Assembly (NCBI RefSeq): GCF_020982545.1
Contig: NZ_JAJKLK010000001.1
Span: forward strand, 248,001-312,000
Reading direction: 5' to 3'
Source of the DNA: Streptomyces sp. MNU76
GTDB taxonomy: Bacteria; Actinomycetota; Actinomycetes; Streptomycetales; Streptomycetaceae
DNA length: 64,000 nt
A model generated the notes under the pieces. The model did no database searches and was not told the DNA's origin. It worked only from the letters and a program-made list of their open reading frames with translations. Within the stretch, counting starts at the first letter, position 1. Every line of letters begins with the position of its first letter. This document shows positions 27,170 through 36,439 of the stretch, piece by piece. Made by a program: the position numbers and the translations under genes.

Positions 27170-29184
27170 AGCGCGAACTGAAGGTCCCCGGCATCGCCTA
27201 CGGCGGTGACTACAACCCCGAGCAGTGGCCCGAGGAGGTCTGGGCCGAGGACGTACGCCTCATGCGCGAGGCGGGCGTGAACATGGTGAGCGTCAACATC
27301 TTCGCGTGGGCGCTCCTGGAGCCCCGCGAGGGCGAGTACGACTTCACCCGCCTCGACAGGATCCTCGCCCTGCTCCACGAGAACGGCATCGCCGCCGACC
27401 TGGCGACCCCGACGGCCGCCCCGCCGGCCTGGTTCTTCGTCAAGCACCCGGAGGCGCTGCCCGTCGACCGGGACGGCCGCACCCTCTCGTACGGCAGCCG
27501 GCAGACCTTCTGCCCGTCGAGCCCCGCCTACCGGGAGGCCGCGCTGCGGATCGCCCGCGTCCTGGGCGAGCGGTACGCCGACCACCCGGCCGTCGTCATG
27601 TGGCACGTCCACAACGAGTACGGCTGCCACAACGGCGAGTGCCACTGCGACACGAGCGCGGCGGCGTTCCGGGTCTGGCTGCGGGAGAAGTACGGCGACG
27701 ACCTGGCGGCGCTCAACCACGCCTGGGGCACGACGTTCTGGAGCCAGTGGTACTACGACTGGGACGAGATCATCCCGCCCCGTGCGACGGGCGCGGTCCC
27801 GAACCCGACCCACCAACTGGACTGGCGCCGCTTCTGCAGCGACGCGCTGCTGTCGCTGTGCAAGGCGGAGCGTGAGGTGCTGCTGGAGGCGGCCCCGGCC
27901 ACCCCCGCCACCACCAACTTCATGGTGATGTTCAACTTCGACAAGCTCGACTACTGGCGCTGGGCGCCGGAGTTGGACATCGTCTCCAACGACCACTACC
28001 TCCAGTCGACGGACCCCGAGTCGCAGATCGACATCGCGCTCAGCGGCGACCTGGTGCGCTCCCTGGCGGGCGGCAGCCCGTGGCTGCTGATGGAACACTC
28101 CACCGGCGCGGTCAACTGGCAGCCGGTCAACCGGGCCAAGACGGCGGGGGAGTTGCGCCGCAACGCGCTCTCCCATGTGGCCCGGGGTGCCGACGGCATC
28201 GCGTACTTCCAGTGGCGGGCCGCCAAGGCAGGTGCCGAGCAGTGGCACTCGGCGATGCTGCCGCACGCGGGCACGGACAGCCAGATCTGGCGGGACGTCG
28301 TCCGACTGGGTGCGGATCTGCGGTCGTTGGCGGAGGTGCGGGGCAGCACGGGCGTCGCCGAGGTGGCGATCGTGTGGGACTGGAACGCGTGGTGGGCGGT
28401 GGAGCTGCCGTCCCAGCCGAGCGGCGAACTCCGCTTCCAGGACCTGATCCGCGCCTGGTACGAGCCGTTGTGGCGCTCGGGCGTGGCGGTGGACTTCGTC
28501 CGTCCCGACGCGGACCTCACCTCGTACAAGGTGGTGCTGGCGCCGAGCCTGTACCTGGTGGACGACGCGGGCGCCGCCAACCTGACCGGCTTCGCGGAGG
28601 CCGGCGGCACGCTGGCCGTCGGCTTCCACAGCGGCGCGGTGGACGAGAACTGCCATGTCCGGCTGGGCGGTTACCCGGGCGCGTTCCGCGAAGCCCTGGG
28701 CGTCCGCACGGACGAACTCTTCCCGCTGCTGCCGGGGGAGTCGGTGGACCTGAGCGACGGCGGTACGGCTTCCCTCTGGTCGGAACGGGTCGCCCTGGCG
28801 GGCGCCGAGGCGGTGACCTCGTACACCTCCGGCCCCCTGACCGGAGTCCCGGCGGTCACCCGCCACACCCACGGCTCGGGCACGACCTGGTACCTGGCCA
28901 CCCGCCCGGACCCGACGACCCTGACGTCCCTGCTCGACCGGATCCGCGCCGAGGCGGGCGTGGAGCCGGTCCGGACGACCCCGGAAGGTGTGGAGGCGGC
29001 GGTGCGCCGGGGCCCCGACGCGGACTACCTCTTCCTGATCAACCACGGCGGGACGGCGGCCGAGGTCGCGATCTCCACGGACGCGTCCGAACTGCTGACG
29101 GGCAGGGGCATCACCACGAACGCCGACTCGACGACGGTACGGGTGGAGCCCGGGGACGTGGCGGTCGTCCGCGAACCACGCTGA
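27166..29184 (+). CDS. GH42 beta-galactosidase
   Basis: The 672-residue enzyme is a full-length GH42 family member. The N-terminal barrel starts YGGDYNPEQWPEEVWAEDVR, the acid/base Glu is in MWHVHNEYGCHNGECHC, which also carries the family's Zn-type cysteines, and the nucleophile Glu is in WLLMEHSTGAVNW. A trimerisation domain and a small C-terminal beta domain follow, as usual. No signal peptide is present, so it acts on imported galactosides in the cytoplasm. It is the last gene of the operon: a strong bidirectional hairpin starts 50 bases after the stop. Confidence 0.95.
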   Translation: MKRELKVPGIAYGGDYNPEQWPEEVWAEDVRLMREAGVNMVSVNIFAWALLEPREGEYDFTRLDRILALLHENGIAADLATPTAAPPAWFFVKHPEALPVDRDGRTLSYGSRQTFCPSSPAYREAALRIARVLGERYADHPAVVMWHVHNEYGCHNGECHCDTSAAAFRVWLREKYGDDLAALNHAWGTTFWSQWYYDWDEIIPPRATGAVPNPTHQLDWRRFCSDALLSLCKAEREVLLEAAPATPATTNFMVMFNFDKLDYWRWAPELDIVSNDHYLQSTDPESQIDIALSGDLVRSLAGGSPWLLMEHSTGAVNWQPVNRAKTAGELRRNALSHVARGADGIAYFQWRAAKAGAEQWHSAMLPHAGTDSQIWRDVVRLGADLRSLAEVRGSTGVAEVAIVWDWNAWWAVELPSQPSGELRFQDLIRAWYEPLWRSGVAVDFVRPDADLTSYKVVLAPSLYLVDDAGAANLTGFAEAGGTLAVGFHSGAVDENCHVRLGGYPGAFREALGVRTDELFPLLPGESVDLSDGGTASLWSERVALAGAEAVTSYTSGPLTGVPAVTRHTHGSGTTWYLATRPDPTTLTSLLDRIRAEAGVEPVRTTPEGVEAAVRRGPDADYLFLINHGGTAAEVAISTDASELLTGRGITTNADSTTVRVEPGDVAVVREPR

Positions 29185-29233
29185 CGCCGGGCCGACCCGG
29201 CACGCCCGACCCCTCGCAACCGGGCGTGCACAG

Positions 29234-29279
29234 ACGCGCAGGGCCGTGGCCCCTTCCAGGGGGCCACGGCCCTGCGCGT
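29234..29279. terminator. perfect 20-bp stem terminator between convergent genes
   Basis: Bases 29234-29253 (starting ACGCGCAGGGCCG) pair without mismatch with 29260-29279 around a six-base loop. The hairpin lies between the beta-galactosidase stop and the NUDIX stop four bases beyond it, so it should end transcription from both sides. Confidence 0.9.
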
Positions 29280-29282
29280 GCC

Positions 29283-29726
29283 TTACTCCCAGTCGTGCAG
29301 GGACAGCCGTGGTCCGCCGGCGAGATAGCCGTGCAGTGCGGCCGCGTCGCCCTCCACGAAGTCATCGGGGAGCGCGCCGGTGTCGGTCCAGCGGACCTGG
29401 GCGTGTTTGTGGGGTTCCCGGTTCTCCAGCTCTCCGCTCCACTCGTGGGTGGCGAAGACGACGGTGAGGAAGCCGTCCGGTGCGTCGACGCCCCGGGCCG
29501 CGTGGACGAGGTGCACGACCTCCAGCGCCTCGGGTGTCACGGTCAGTCCGGTCTCCTCGTACAGCTCGCGCACGGCGGTCCGGGTGATCGGCTCCCCGGG
29601 CTCGCTCTTGCCGACCGGCAGATGCCATCTCCCCCGCGCGAACCTGGCGTTCTCGCCCCGCTGGAGGAGCGCGACCCGCCCCGCGTCCCGGTCGTGGACG
29701 ATGACGGCGGCGACCAGCAAAGTCAT
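29283..29726 (-). CDS. NUDIX hydrolase
   Basis: The 147-residue enzyme hydrolyses a nucleoside diphosphate linked to another group. The Nudix box is complete: GKSEPGEPITRTAVRELYEE followed by TGL, matching Gx5Ex7REUxEExGU. The N-terminus TLLVAAVIVHDRDAGRVALL and the RARGRWHLPVG-like strand before the box are usual for housecleaning or MutT-like members. ATG 29726 is preceded by AAAGGACAG. The open frame continues upstream through a MITE, which is not coding. The substrate is unknown. Confidence 0.92.
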   Translation of the reverse strand: MTLLVAAVIVHDRDAGRVALLQRGENARFARGRWHLPVGKSEPGEPITRTAVRELYEETGLTVTPEALEVVHLVHAARGVDAPDGFLTVVFATHEWSGELENREPHKHAQVRWTDTGALPDDFVEGDAAALHGYLAGGPRLSLHDWE

Positions 29727-29749
29727 ATGACCTGTCCTTTCGTAGGCCG

Positions 29750-29866
29750 CTAGGGCGTGTTTCGGAAGTCCCTTCGTCGCCCGAAGGGCGGCTCTGCGGC
29801 GTCCGGTGCGGCGAGAGTGCGTGCCGGGCGTCGCAGAGCGGAAGGGACTTCCGAAACACGCCCTAG
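29750..29866. mobile_element. MITE-like element with 26-bp perfect inverted repeats
   Basis: The left arm 29750-29775 begins CTAGGGCGTGTTTCGGAAGT and is the exact reverse complement of 29841-29866. Only about 65 bases lie between the arms. CTAG at each edge again suggests insertion into a CTAG target. The GGCGTGTTTCGGAAGT ends look like those of Streptomyces IS5-type elements. It lies about 25 bases upstream of the NUDIX start, where it may carry or disrupt that gene's promoter, and it precedes a damaged GNAT gene. Confidence 0.8.
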
Positions 29867-29933
29867 CATGCCGTGCATGGAGTGCTTCGCTTCCTGGCGT
29901 ACTCGCCACTGAGGGTCGGCCCGCCGGCGCGTC

Positions 29934-30266
29934 ATGGACGAGCGGCGGGCCAGAGGTGTCCTTTTCCCCCTGGTCTCCCTCAGGTTCCGAGAGGTCCACT
30001 CCATCGACACGTTCCGGCAGTTCTTCGAGGACTCCGTCGGACCCGTGCTCGACGGGCTCGTCCTCGGCACGCTGCACGCCGACCGGCGTGGCGACTACCG
30101 CGCGCTCGTCCCCACCCTGCACGACCCCGACCGGCACACGTACGTCGCGGTCGCCGAGACCGACGGGCTGATCGCCGGCCACGTCGCCTGGCAGGCCGAC
30201 CCCTCCCGCCACCACGGCGAGATCACCCTGCTCGCCGTGGACGAACGCCACCGCGGCGACGCGCTG
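29934..30266 (+). pseudogene. GNAT acetyltransferase remnant, cut in the acetyl-CoA motif
   Basis: From ATG 29934 the reading frame encodes about 110 residues resembling the first part of a GNAT protein, with HTYVAVAETDGLIAGHVAWQ and GEITLLAVDERHRG. That last motif normally runs into the acetyl-CoA-binding Gly-rich loop, but here it changes abruptly to Pro-rich sequence. No other frame supplies the missing half, so this is a truncation, not a simple frameshift. The frame stays open into the next gene by chance. Proximity to the MITE suggests local rearrangement. Confidence 0.55.
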
Positions 30267-30434
30267 CCGCCCCGCGTCCCGCCCTTCATGTCCCCCGGGG
30301 CGCCACCATCACCCCGAACTCCCGCGACGCAGAAGGTAATTGGGGGTTCGCTCCCCATGTCCTGTCACCACCCAGGCCCCAGGGTGGATCACGGCAAGAC
30401 CAGCCAGTGTCCATCAGGGAGAAGAGGAGGAGCA

Positions 30435-31058
30435 TTGAAGACGTCCATGCGCAGAGCGGTACAAGCGGGCGTGACGACCATGGTGCTGGGTGTGGCGACG
30501 GTGCTGTCGGCCGGACAGGCGCACGCGGCGACCGGCGTGAGGTCGGACACGGTTCGCATCTACGTCAACGCCGCAGCGGGGAAGGCGAACACGCTCTCCA
30601 TCACCCGCTCCAACAACTCCGTCTTCATCAGCGACGACGCCGACACCGTCACCGCGGGATCCGGCTGCACCCAGGTCGATGTCGACACGGTCCGGTGCCC
30701 GTTCGACGGTCGCACCCTGACCCTCGACTCGGGGGACCGCGCTGACATAGTCACCATCACGGGCAGCGTGCCCGCCAACATCACCGCCGGCGCGGGCGAC
30801 GACGTCATCACGCTCGACCCCGCCGCCACCGCGGGGACCACCGTGGACGGTCAGGGCGGGCACGACACCATCTTCGGCGGTGGCGGGGCCGACCGAATCA
30901 CCGGTGGCTTCGGAGACGACGTCATGTTCGGCAGGAACGGCAACGACCGCCTGGACGCCCTCGACTCCTCACAGGGCAACGACCGCTCCTTCGGGGACTC
31001 CGGCAACGACACCTGCATCGGGGACATCAACGACCGCGAGGACAGCTGCGAGAGCTGA
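30435..31058 (+). CDS. small secreted RTX-like calcium-binding repeat protein
   Basis: The 207-residue exported protein starts at TTG 30435, with AGGAGG five bases upstream; ATG 30447 is an alternative but is spaced too far. A signal peptide (AVQAGVTTMVLGVATVLSAG, cut near QAHAA) precedes a domain of unknown fold with two Cys (GSGCTQVDVDTVRC). The last 80 residues hold nonapeptide-type repeats: GAGDDVITLD, GQGGHDTIFGGGGADRITGG, FGDDVMFGRNGNDRL, and a degenerate end with Cys pairs. These bind calcium in a parallel beta-roll in RTX proteins. There is no type I secretion gene nearby, so Sec export is likely. Confidence 0.82.
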   Translation: MKTSMRRAVQAGVTTMVLGVATVLSAGQAHAATGVRSDTVRIYVNAAAGKANTLSITRSNNSVFISDDADTVTAGSGCTQVDVDTVRCPFDGRTLTLDSGDRADIVTITGSVPANITAGAGDDVITLDPAATAGTTVDGQGGHDTIFGGGGADRITGGFGDDVMFGRNGNDRLDALDSSQGNDRSFGDSGNDTCIGDINDREDSCES

Positions 31059-31135
31059 GCGCTTCGCTCCCTCGGCCATGAACGCGGCGGGCACCCCGTG
31101 GAGGGTTCCCGCCGCGTCACCACCCCTGTGGCCCG

Positions 31136-32569
31136 TTACGCCGAGGTCGGCACCAGTGGCGGCAGGGCGCCCGTCTTCGCCGCCTGGCTGTACCAGTACG
31201 CGCTCGACTTCGGCGTACGGGTGAGGGTCGCGTAGTCGACGTACACGGCACCGAACCGCTTGCCGTACCCGTACGCCCACTCGAAGTTGTCCATGAGGGA
31301 CCAGAGGTAGTAGCCGCGGACGTCCGCCCCCTCGGCGATCGCGCGGCGGACCGCGCGCAGGTGGCCGTGGAGGTAGGCGATGCGCTCGGGGTCGTGGACG
31401 CGGCCGTCGGAGTCCATCTTGTCGTCGTACGCGGCCCCGTTCTCCGTCACGTACATCGGCAGCCCCGGAGCCTCCCGCGCATACCGCATGATCAGCTCGT
31501 GCAGGCCCGTCGGGTCGATGGTCCAGCCCATCTCCGTGCGCTCGCCCGGGGTCTGGTGGAACAGGACGTCGTCCGCGCCCGGCCACGGCGAGTGCGCGCT
31601 CGCCCCGTGGCCGTCCGCACGCGGGCCCTTCAGGTCCGCGTCCGCCGCGCCCACCAGCGTGGGCGTGTAGTAGTTCAACCCCAGCGCGTCCAACGGCTGG
31701 TTGGCCGTCGCCACGTCACCGTCCTGCACGAACGACCAGTCCGTCAGCGACGAGGTCGCGGCGAACAGGGTCTCCGGGTACGCGCCGTGCAGCATCGGAC
31801 CGTGGAAGACACCGTTGGCCAGGTCGTCGATCTTCCGCGCCGCCGCCACGTCCTCGGGGGAGTTCGTGATCGGCCGTACCACCGACGAGTTCAGGCTCAC
31901 CGCGATCGCGTTGCGGGACGGCATCACCGAGCGGAGGGCCGCGACACCCAGCCCGTGCGCCACGTTCAGGTGGTGGGCCGCGCGCAGCGACGCCACCGGA
32001 TCCGTACGGCCCGGCGCGTGCACCCCGGAGCCGTAGCCCAGGAACGCGGTGCACCACGGCTCGTTGAGCGTGATCCACTGCTCGACGCGGTCGCCCAGCG
32101 CCGCGCCCACGATCCGCGCGTACTCGGCGAACCGGTGCACGATGTCCCGCTCGGGCCAGCCGCCCGCGTCCTCCAACTCCTGGGGCAGGTCCCAGTGGTA
32201 GAGGGTCACGGCCGGCTTGATGCCCTTCTCCAGCAGCTCGTCGACCAGCCGCCGGTAGAAGTCCAGGCCGCGCTGGATCGCCGGGCCCCGGCCCGTCGGC
32301 TGCACCCGCGACCAGGAGACGGAGAAGCGGTACGAGTTGAGGCCCAGGTCGGCCATCATCGCCACGTCGTCGCGGTAGCGGTGGTAGTGGTCGACAGCGA
32401 TGTCACCGGTCTCGCCACCGGCGGTCTTGCCCGGGGTGTGGCTGAAGGTGTCCCAGATGGAGGGCGTACGGCCGTCCTCCCGCACCGCTCCCTCGATCTG
32501 GTAGGCGGAGGTGGCCGCGCCCCAGAGGAAGGCGGGAGGAAAGGTCACCGGGGTGGTGGGCTCAGGCAT
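31136..32569 (-). CDS. bglC: GH1 beta-glucosidase BglC
   Basis: The 477-residue cytoplasmic enzyme cleaves cellobiose and short cello-oligosaccharides brought in by CebEFG. It begins at [20 protein letters not shown], the standard GH1 start. The acid/base Glu is in [10 protein letters not shown] and the nucleophile Glu is in [12 protein letters not shown]. The start codon at 32569 lies inside a CebR box, so repression can act directly at initiation. About 135 bases separate it from cebG, leaving room for a promoter of its own. Streptomyces CebR-bglC control is well established. Confidence 0.95.
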   Translation of the reverse strand: MPEPTTPVTFPPAFLWGAATSAYQIEGAVREDGRTPSIWDTFSHTPGKTAGGETGDIAVDHYHRYRDDVAMMADLGLNSYRFSVSWSRVQPTGRGPAIQRGLDFYRRLVDELLEKGIKPAVTLYHWDLPQELEDAGGWPERDIVHRFAEYARIVGAALGDRVEQWITLNEPWCTAFLGYGSGVHAPGRTDPVASLRAAHHLNVAHGLGVAALRSVMPSRNAIAVSLNSSVVRPITNSPEDVAAARKIDDLANGVFHGPMLHGAYPETLFAATSSLTDWSFVQDGDVATANQPLDALGLNYYTPTLVGAADADLKGPRADGHGASAHSPWPGADDVLFHQTPGERTEMGWTIDPTGLHELIMRYAREAPGLPMYVTENGAAYDDKMDSDGRVHDPERIAYLHGHLRAVRRAIAEGADVRGYYLWSLMDNFEWAYGYGKRFGAVYVDYATLTRTPKSSAYWYSQAAKTGALPPLVPTSA

Positions 32570-32582
32570 GGAAGCGCTCCCA
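32569..32582. promoter_or_regulatory. CebR operator at bglC
   Basis: TGGAAGCGCTCCCA matches the 14-bp CebR consensus TGGGAGCGCTCCCA with one mismatch. It overlaps the bglC start codon. Confidence 0.88.
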
Positions 32583-32705
32583 TAGGTGGTCGTCGCAGAC
32601 CGACGGAGATGAGTGGGGGGAAGGAGAGAGGGAGGAAACGGAGAGAAAGGGGCCGAGGCGGCGGTGACCCGGCCCCTTGGAGAACGTACGGACTGGCGTG
32701 GGCTG

Positions 32706-33623
32706 TCAGCCCTTGACCGCGCCCTGCATGATGCCCCCGACGATCTGCTTGCCGAAGATCGCGAAGACCAGGAGCAGGGGCAGCGTGCTCAGCAGCGCGC
32801 CTGCCATGATGAGGGCCTGGTCGGGGGTGTAGCCGCGGCCCAGACCGGCCACCGCGACCTGCACGGTCGGGCTGCCCAGCTGGGTCAGCACGAGGAACGG
32901 CCACAGGAAGTCGTTCCATGCCTGGACGAACATGAGCATGCCCAGGACGGCCATCGCGGGCCGCGCGGCCGGGAACACCACGTGCCAGATGACGCGCCAG
33001 CTGCTCGCGCCGTCCACCCTCGCCGCCTCGATGATCTCGTCGGGGAGGGCCTGGAGCAGGTACTGCCGCATGAAGAACACGCCGAACGCGCTGACCAGCG
33101 ACGGCAGAATCACCGCCTGGAGCTGGTCGGTCCAGCCGAGCTCGGCGACCATCATGTAGAGCGGGATCACCTGGAGCTGCGGCGGCACCATCATCGTGCC
33201 GACCACGATCAGCATCAGCGCGCCCCGGCCCCGGAAACGCAGCTTGGCGAAGGCGAAGCCGGCCAGCGTCGACAGGAAGACGATGGTCAGCGACGAAACA
33301 CCGGCCACGATCGTCGTGTTGAGGAACGCCTCGCCCAGGTTGGCGTCCTCCCAGGCCACTTCGATCTTGTCGAAGAGGTTCGCGCCGAACCAGAACGGCG
33401 GTGGGGTCTCCGCCAGCCGCGCGTTGTCCCGGGAGGCGGCGACCGCCGTCCAGAACAGCGGGAACACCGAGACCAGGGTGAACGCGATGAGGATGAGGTA
33501 GGCGAGGGGGCCCGCGTGGTGCTGCCCGCCCGCGCGCGCCGCCTTCAGCCCGCGCTTGCGTTTGCCCTTCTCCGGCGGCTCCGCAGCCGCGTCGGCCGGG
33601 GGTTTGTTGAGTGTCGTCGTCAC
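32706..33623 (-). CDS. cebG: cellobiose ABC transporter permease CebG
   Basis: The 305-residue MalG-type permease has six transmembrane helices after a Lys/Arg-rich N-terminal tail ([20 protein letters not shown]). The EAA loop reads [20 protein letters not shown]. It forms the cello-oligosaccharide channel with CebF, whose gene ends 10 bases before its start, and is presumably energised by MsiK. It belongs to the cebEFG operon controlled by CebR. Confidence 0.94.
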   Translation of the reverse strand: MTTTLNKPPADAAAEPPEKGKRKRGLKAARAGGQHHAGPLAYLILIAFTLVSVFPLFWTAVAASRDNARLAETPPPFWFGANLFDKIEVAWEDANLGEAFLNTTIVAGVSSLTIVFLSTLAGFAFAKLRFRGRGALMLIVVGTMMVPPQLQVIPLYMMVAELGWTDQLQAVILPSLVSAFGVFFMRQYLLQALPDEIIEAARVDGASSWRVIWHVVFPAARPAMAVLGMLMFVQAWNDFLWPFLVLTQLGSPTVQVAVAGLGRGYTPDQALIMAGALLSTLPLLLVFAIFGKQIVGGIMQGAVKG

Positions 33624-33633
33624 GGCCGGTCTC

Positions 33634-34633
33634 CTAACTACTGGCGCGCAGCCGGCGCGAGATGACGTAGTTGACGATTCCGACCACGATGAGGATCAGG
33701 AACATCGTCCAGGCGATCGCTGAGGCGCGGCCCAGGTGGTGGAACACCCACCCCTGCTCGTACAGGTACAGGCCCAGCGTCTGGAACTGGTGCTGAGGAC
33801 CGCCGGACGCGCCCTTGTTGGCGTCGAACAGCAGCGGCTCGGCGAAGAGCTGCGAGGCACCGATGGTCGACACCACGACGGTGAACAGGATCGTCGGGCG
33901 CAGCGACGGCAGTGTCACATGGATGAACTGCTTCCAGCGGCTGGCGCCGTCGAGGGCCGCCGACTCGTACAGGTCCTGCGGGATCGCCTGCATCGCGGCG
34001 AGGTAGATCAGCGCGTTGTAGCCGGTCCAGCGCCAGATGACGATGGTCGACACGGCGATCTTCGAGAACCATGTGTCGTTCTGCCAGTCGACGGCGTCGA
34101 ACCCGACCAGACCGAGGAACCAGTTGATCATTCCGTAGTCGCGGCCGAAGAGCAGCACGAAGACCAGCGTGGCCGCCGCGATCGACGTGGCGTACGGGGC
34201 GAGCATCACGACCCGGTAGAAGGTCGAGGCGCGGAGCTTGTAGTTGAGGATGTGCGCGATGCCCAGCGCCATCATCAACTGCGGGACGGTGGAGATGATC
34301 CCGATGATCAGCGTGTTCTTCGCCGCGTTCCAGAAGAAATCGTCGTCGAAGATCCGGGTGTAGTTGCGCAGCCCCACCCAGCTCATATCGGTGGGGGCGG
34401 TCAGTTCCACCGCGTGCAGCGATGCCCAGCCGGTGTAGAGCAGCGGGAACAGGCCGAACGCGAGGAAGAGCAGGAAGAAGGGGGAGACGAACGCGTACGG
34501 GCTCCAGCGCACGTCCCGCTGCCAGCGGCGGGACAGCCGGGCCCGGCGTCGTTCCTCGGACGGAGACTCCGCGGGCGGGCGGGGCCGCGCCCCCCTTCGC
34601 GGGGGGCGCGGCGGTGTCGTGCCGTGTGGCCAT
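33634..34633 (-). CDS. cebF: cellobiose ABC transporter permease CebF, apparent frameshift in the N-terminal tail
   Basis: The membrane part is complete: it begins RWSPYAFVSPFFLLFLAFG near 34512, has six helices and the EAA loop YESAALDGASRWKQFIHVTL. A typical hydrophilic N-terminal tail exists in two frames. ATG 34633, five bases after the cebE stop, gives ATRHDTAAPPAKGGAAPPA, while the part joined to the membrane domain reads ESPSEERRRARLSRRWQRDV. The join requires one base fewer in the C6 (34590-34595) or G6 (34601-34606) run. These two runs also form a 12-bp hairpin. If the sequence is right, translation would start at GTG 34512, which lacks a ribosome site. Confidence 0.85.
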
Positions 34634-34638
34634 GCCGG

Positions 34639-36000
34639 TCACTTGTCCAGTGCGTTGTCGATGGTCTTCACGGCGTTCTTCCACGCTTCCTCGGCCGACT
34701 TGCCCTGGGTCACGAGGATCACGCCGTTGTCGGTCAGGCCCTGCTGGATGATCTGGTCCTTCGGACCGATCGTCTGGACCGGGATGTTCTCGGCGGCCTG
34801 CGCGAAGATCGGGCCGATCGGCGCGTCACCGGTCATGTCGTTCTTCGCGTCCTTCACCGCGGTCGAGTCGTACGCGGCAGGGGTGCTCGGGAAGCTGCCC
34901 TGCACGGCGAAGAGCTTGGCCTGCTGCTCCGGCGCGGTCAACCAGGCGGCCAGCTTCGCGGCCTCCTCGGCGTTCTTGCCGTTCTTGGGCACGGACAGGA
35001 AGGAGCCGCCCCAGTTGCCGGACTTCGGCGCCTGGGCGATGTCCCACTTGCCGGCCGACTCGGGCTTCGACTTGCCCTTGATGTAGCCGAGCATCCACGG
35101 CGGGCAGGACATCGCGGCGAACTTGCTGTTGGCGATCGTCGTGTCCCAGGCGGGCTGGAACTGCGTCTGGTTGCCGATCAGCCCGTCCTTCGCGGCCTGC
35201 GACGTGAGGTCGAAGGCGTCCTTGACGGCCGGGTTCGTCTTGTAGATGACCTCGCCGGAGGCGTCGTAGAACCGGTCCTTCTCACTGCTGAGGATCGCCT
35301 GCAGCAGACCGCCGGGGGAGTCCAGGAAGGTGGTGCCCTTGGGCGCCTTCGCCTTGAACTTCTTGCCGGTCTCGACGAACTTGTTCCAGTCGCCGGCCCA
35401 CAGCTTGCCCACCTCCTCGCGGTCGGTCGGCAGACCGGCCGCCTCGAAGAGGTCCTTGCGGTAGCAGATGGCCATCGGGCCGACATCGGTGCCGACCGCG
35501 ATCGTCTGCCCGCCGGAGGTGGTGGCCTGCTGCCACTTCCACTCCAGGTAGTCGCTCTTCTTGCCGTACTTCGACAGGTCGAGCAGCTTGTCGGACTGGG
35601 TCTCGACGATCTCGGCGATGTTGCCGACCTCGATCATCTGGATGTCCTGCAGACCGCTGCCGGTGGTCAGGTGGTTGAGGAGGGCGGGGTAGTAGTTCTC
35701 GTTCCGCTCCGTCACGGTCTGCTGGATGTCGATGTCCGGGTGGAGCTTCTCGTACTCCTTGTACAGGCCGGACTCCTCGAAGCCCGCAGTGCCGAAGAGC
35801 CCCAGGGTGATCTTGGTCTTGCCACCGCCGCCGTCCGACGACGAGCCGTCCTCGTCCTTGCCGTCGTCGGCACAGCCGGCCAGCAGCCCGGCGCCCAGCG
35901 CGGCGACGGCCGCGATGGCCACCGTCCTGCGCGTCCTGCGGGCGATAGGGGTGCCCCCGCCCGACCGGAGCCGGGAGTGGGGGAGGGTACGTGCTCGCAT
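34639..36000 (-). CDS. cebE: cello-oligosaccharide-binding lipoprotein CebE
   Basis: The 453-residue binding protein captures cellobiose and cellotriose outside the cell for CebFG. It has a twin-arginine-containing signal (ARRTRRTVAIAAVAALGAG) ending in a lipobox LLAGC, so the mature protein is lipid-anchored at Cys. The body is a typical cluster-1 sugar binder (KITLGLFGTAGFEESGLYKE, VGTDVGPMAICYRKDLFEAA). ATG 36000 begins the operon, with a perfect CebR box 115-130 bases upstream. Cello-oligosaccharide sensing through this system also triggers development or virulence in some Streptomyces species. Confidence 0.95.
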   Translation of the reverse strand: MRARTLPHSRLRSGGGTPIARRTRRTVAIAAVAALGAGLLAGCADDGKDEDGSSSDGGGGKTKITLGLFGTAGFEESGLYKEYEKLHPDIDIQQTVTERNENYYPALLNHLTTGSGLQDIQMIEVGNIAEIVETQSDKLLDLSKYGKKSDYLEWKWQQATTSGGQTIAVGTDVGPMAICYRKDLFEAAGLPTDREEVGKLWAGDWNKFVETGKKFKAKAPKGTTFLDSPGGLLQAILSSEKDRFYDASGEVIYKTNPAVKDAFDLTSQAAKDGLIGNQTQFQPAWDTTIANSKFAAMSCPPWMLGYIKGKSKPESAGKWDIAQAPKSGNWGGSFLSVPKNGKNAEEAAKLAAWLTAPEQQAKLFAVQGSFPSTPAAYDSTAVKDAKNDMTGDAPIGPIFAQAAENIPVQTIGPKDQIIQQGLTDNGVILVTQGKSAEEAWKNAVKTIDNALDK

Positions 36001-36112
36001 TGCGTCCTCCTGATGCCCTGACGTGCCGACCCCCCGGCCAACTGCGTTGTTGGGCCCTTTTCACTGCTGCGGCTCGGGCGGGGAACGTGCGGGATGTGTA
36101 AGTGCCAGGTAC

Positions 36113-36130
36113 TGTGGGAGCGCTCCCACA
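36113..36130. promoter_or_regulatory. CebR operator between cebE and cebR
   Basis: TGTGGGAGCGCTCCCACA is an 18-bp perfect palindrome containing the exact CebR consensus TGGGAGCGCTCCCA at 36115-36128. It lies in the 439-base gap between divergent cebE and cebR, so it can control both. I see no second box there. Confidence 0.95.
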
Positions 36131-36439
36131 AGTGATGTGTTGAAGAGTCGTCGGTTCATGCGGGGGTGTCAAGGGAGCGAGCGCGGAGAGATGTCTTCGG
36201 TTATCGGGCTGTTAACTAACCTGAGGGCCGATGGGAGTGGGGCGGGGCCGACGAGAGCGGGGCGGGGTTGGCGTGAAGGACCTGTGGGACCGTTGGACTC
36301 GTGTAACCAGTCGTCTCGTAACCAGTTGTCGCGCCGGTCGCGCCGGTCTCGCCGAAAGCCGAAGGACCACCTTCCGGACGTCGTACGAGGATCAGGACTG
36401 TTAGATTCCACGCCAGCGCGGTGTGAACGGGAGGCGACC

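Noticed and set aside
29934..31058. One 374-residue acetyltransferase-RTX fusion
   Set aside because: A ribosome site, TTG start and signal peptide at 30435 show the second part is a separate secreted protein; the frame is merely continuous.
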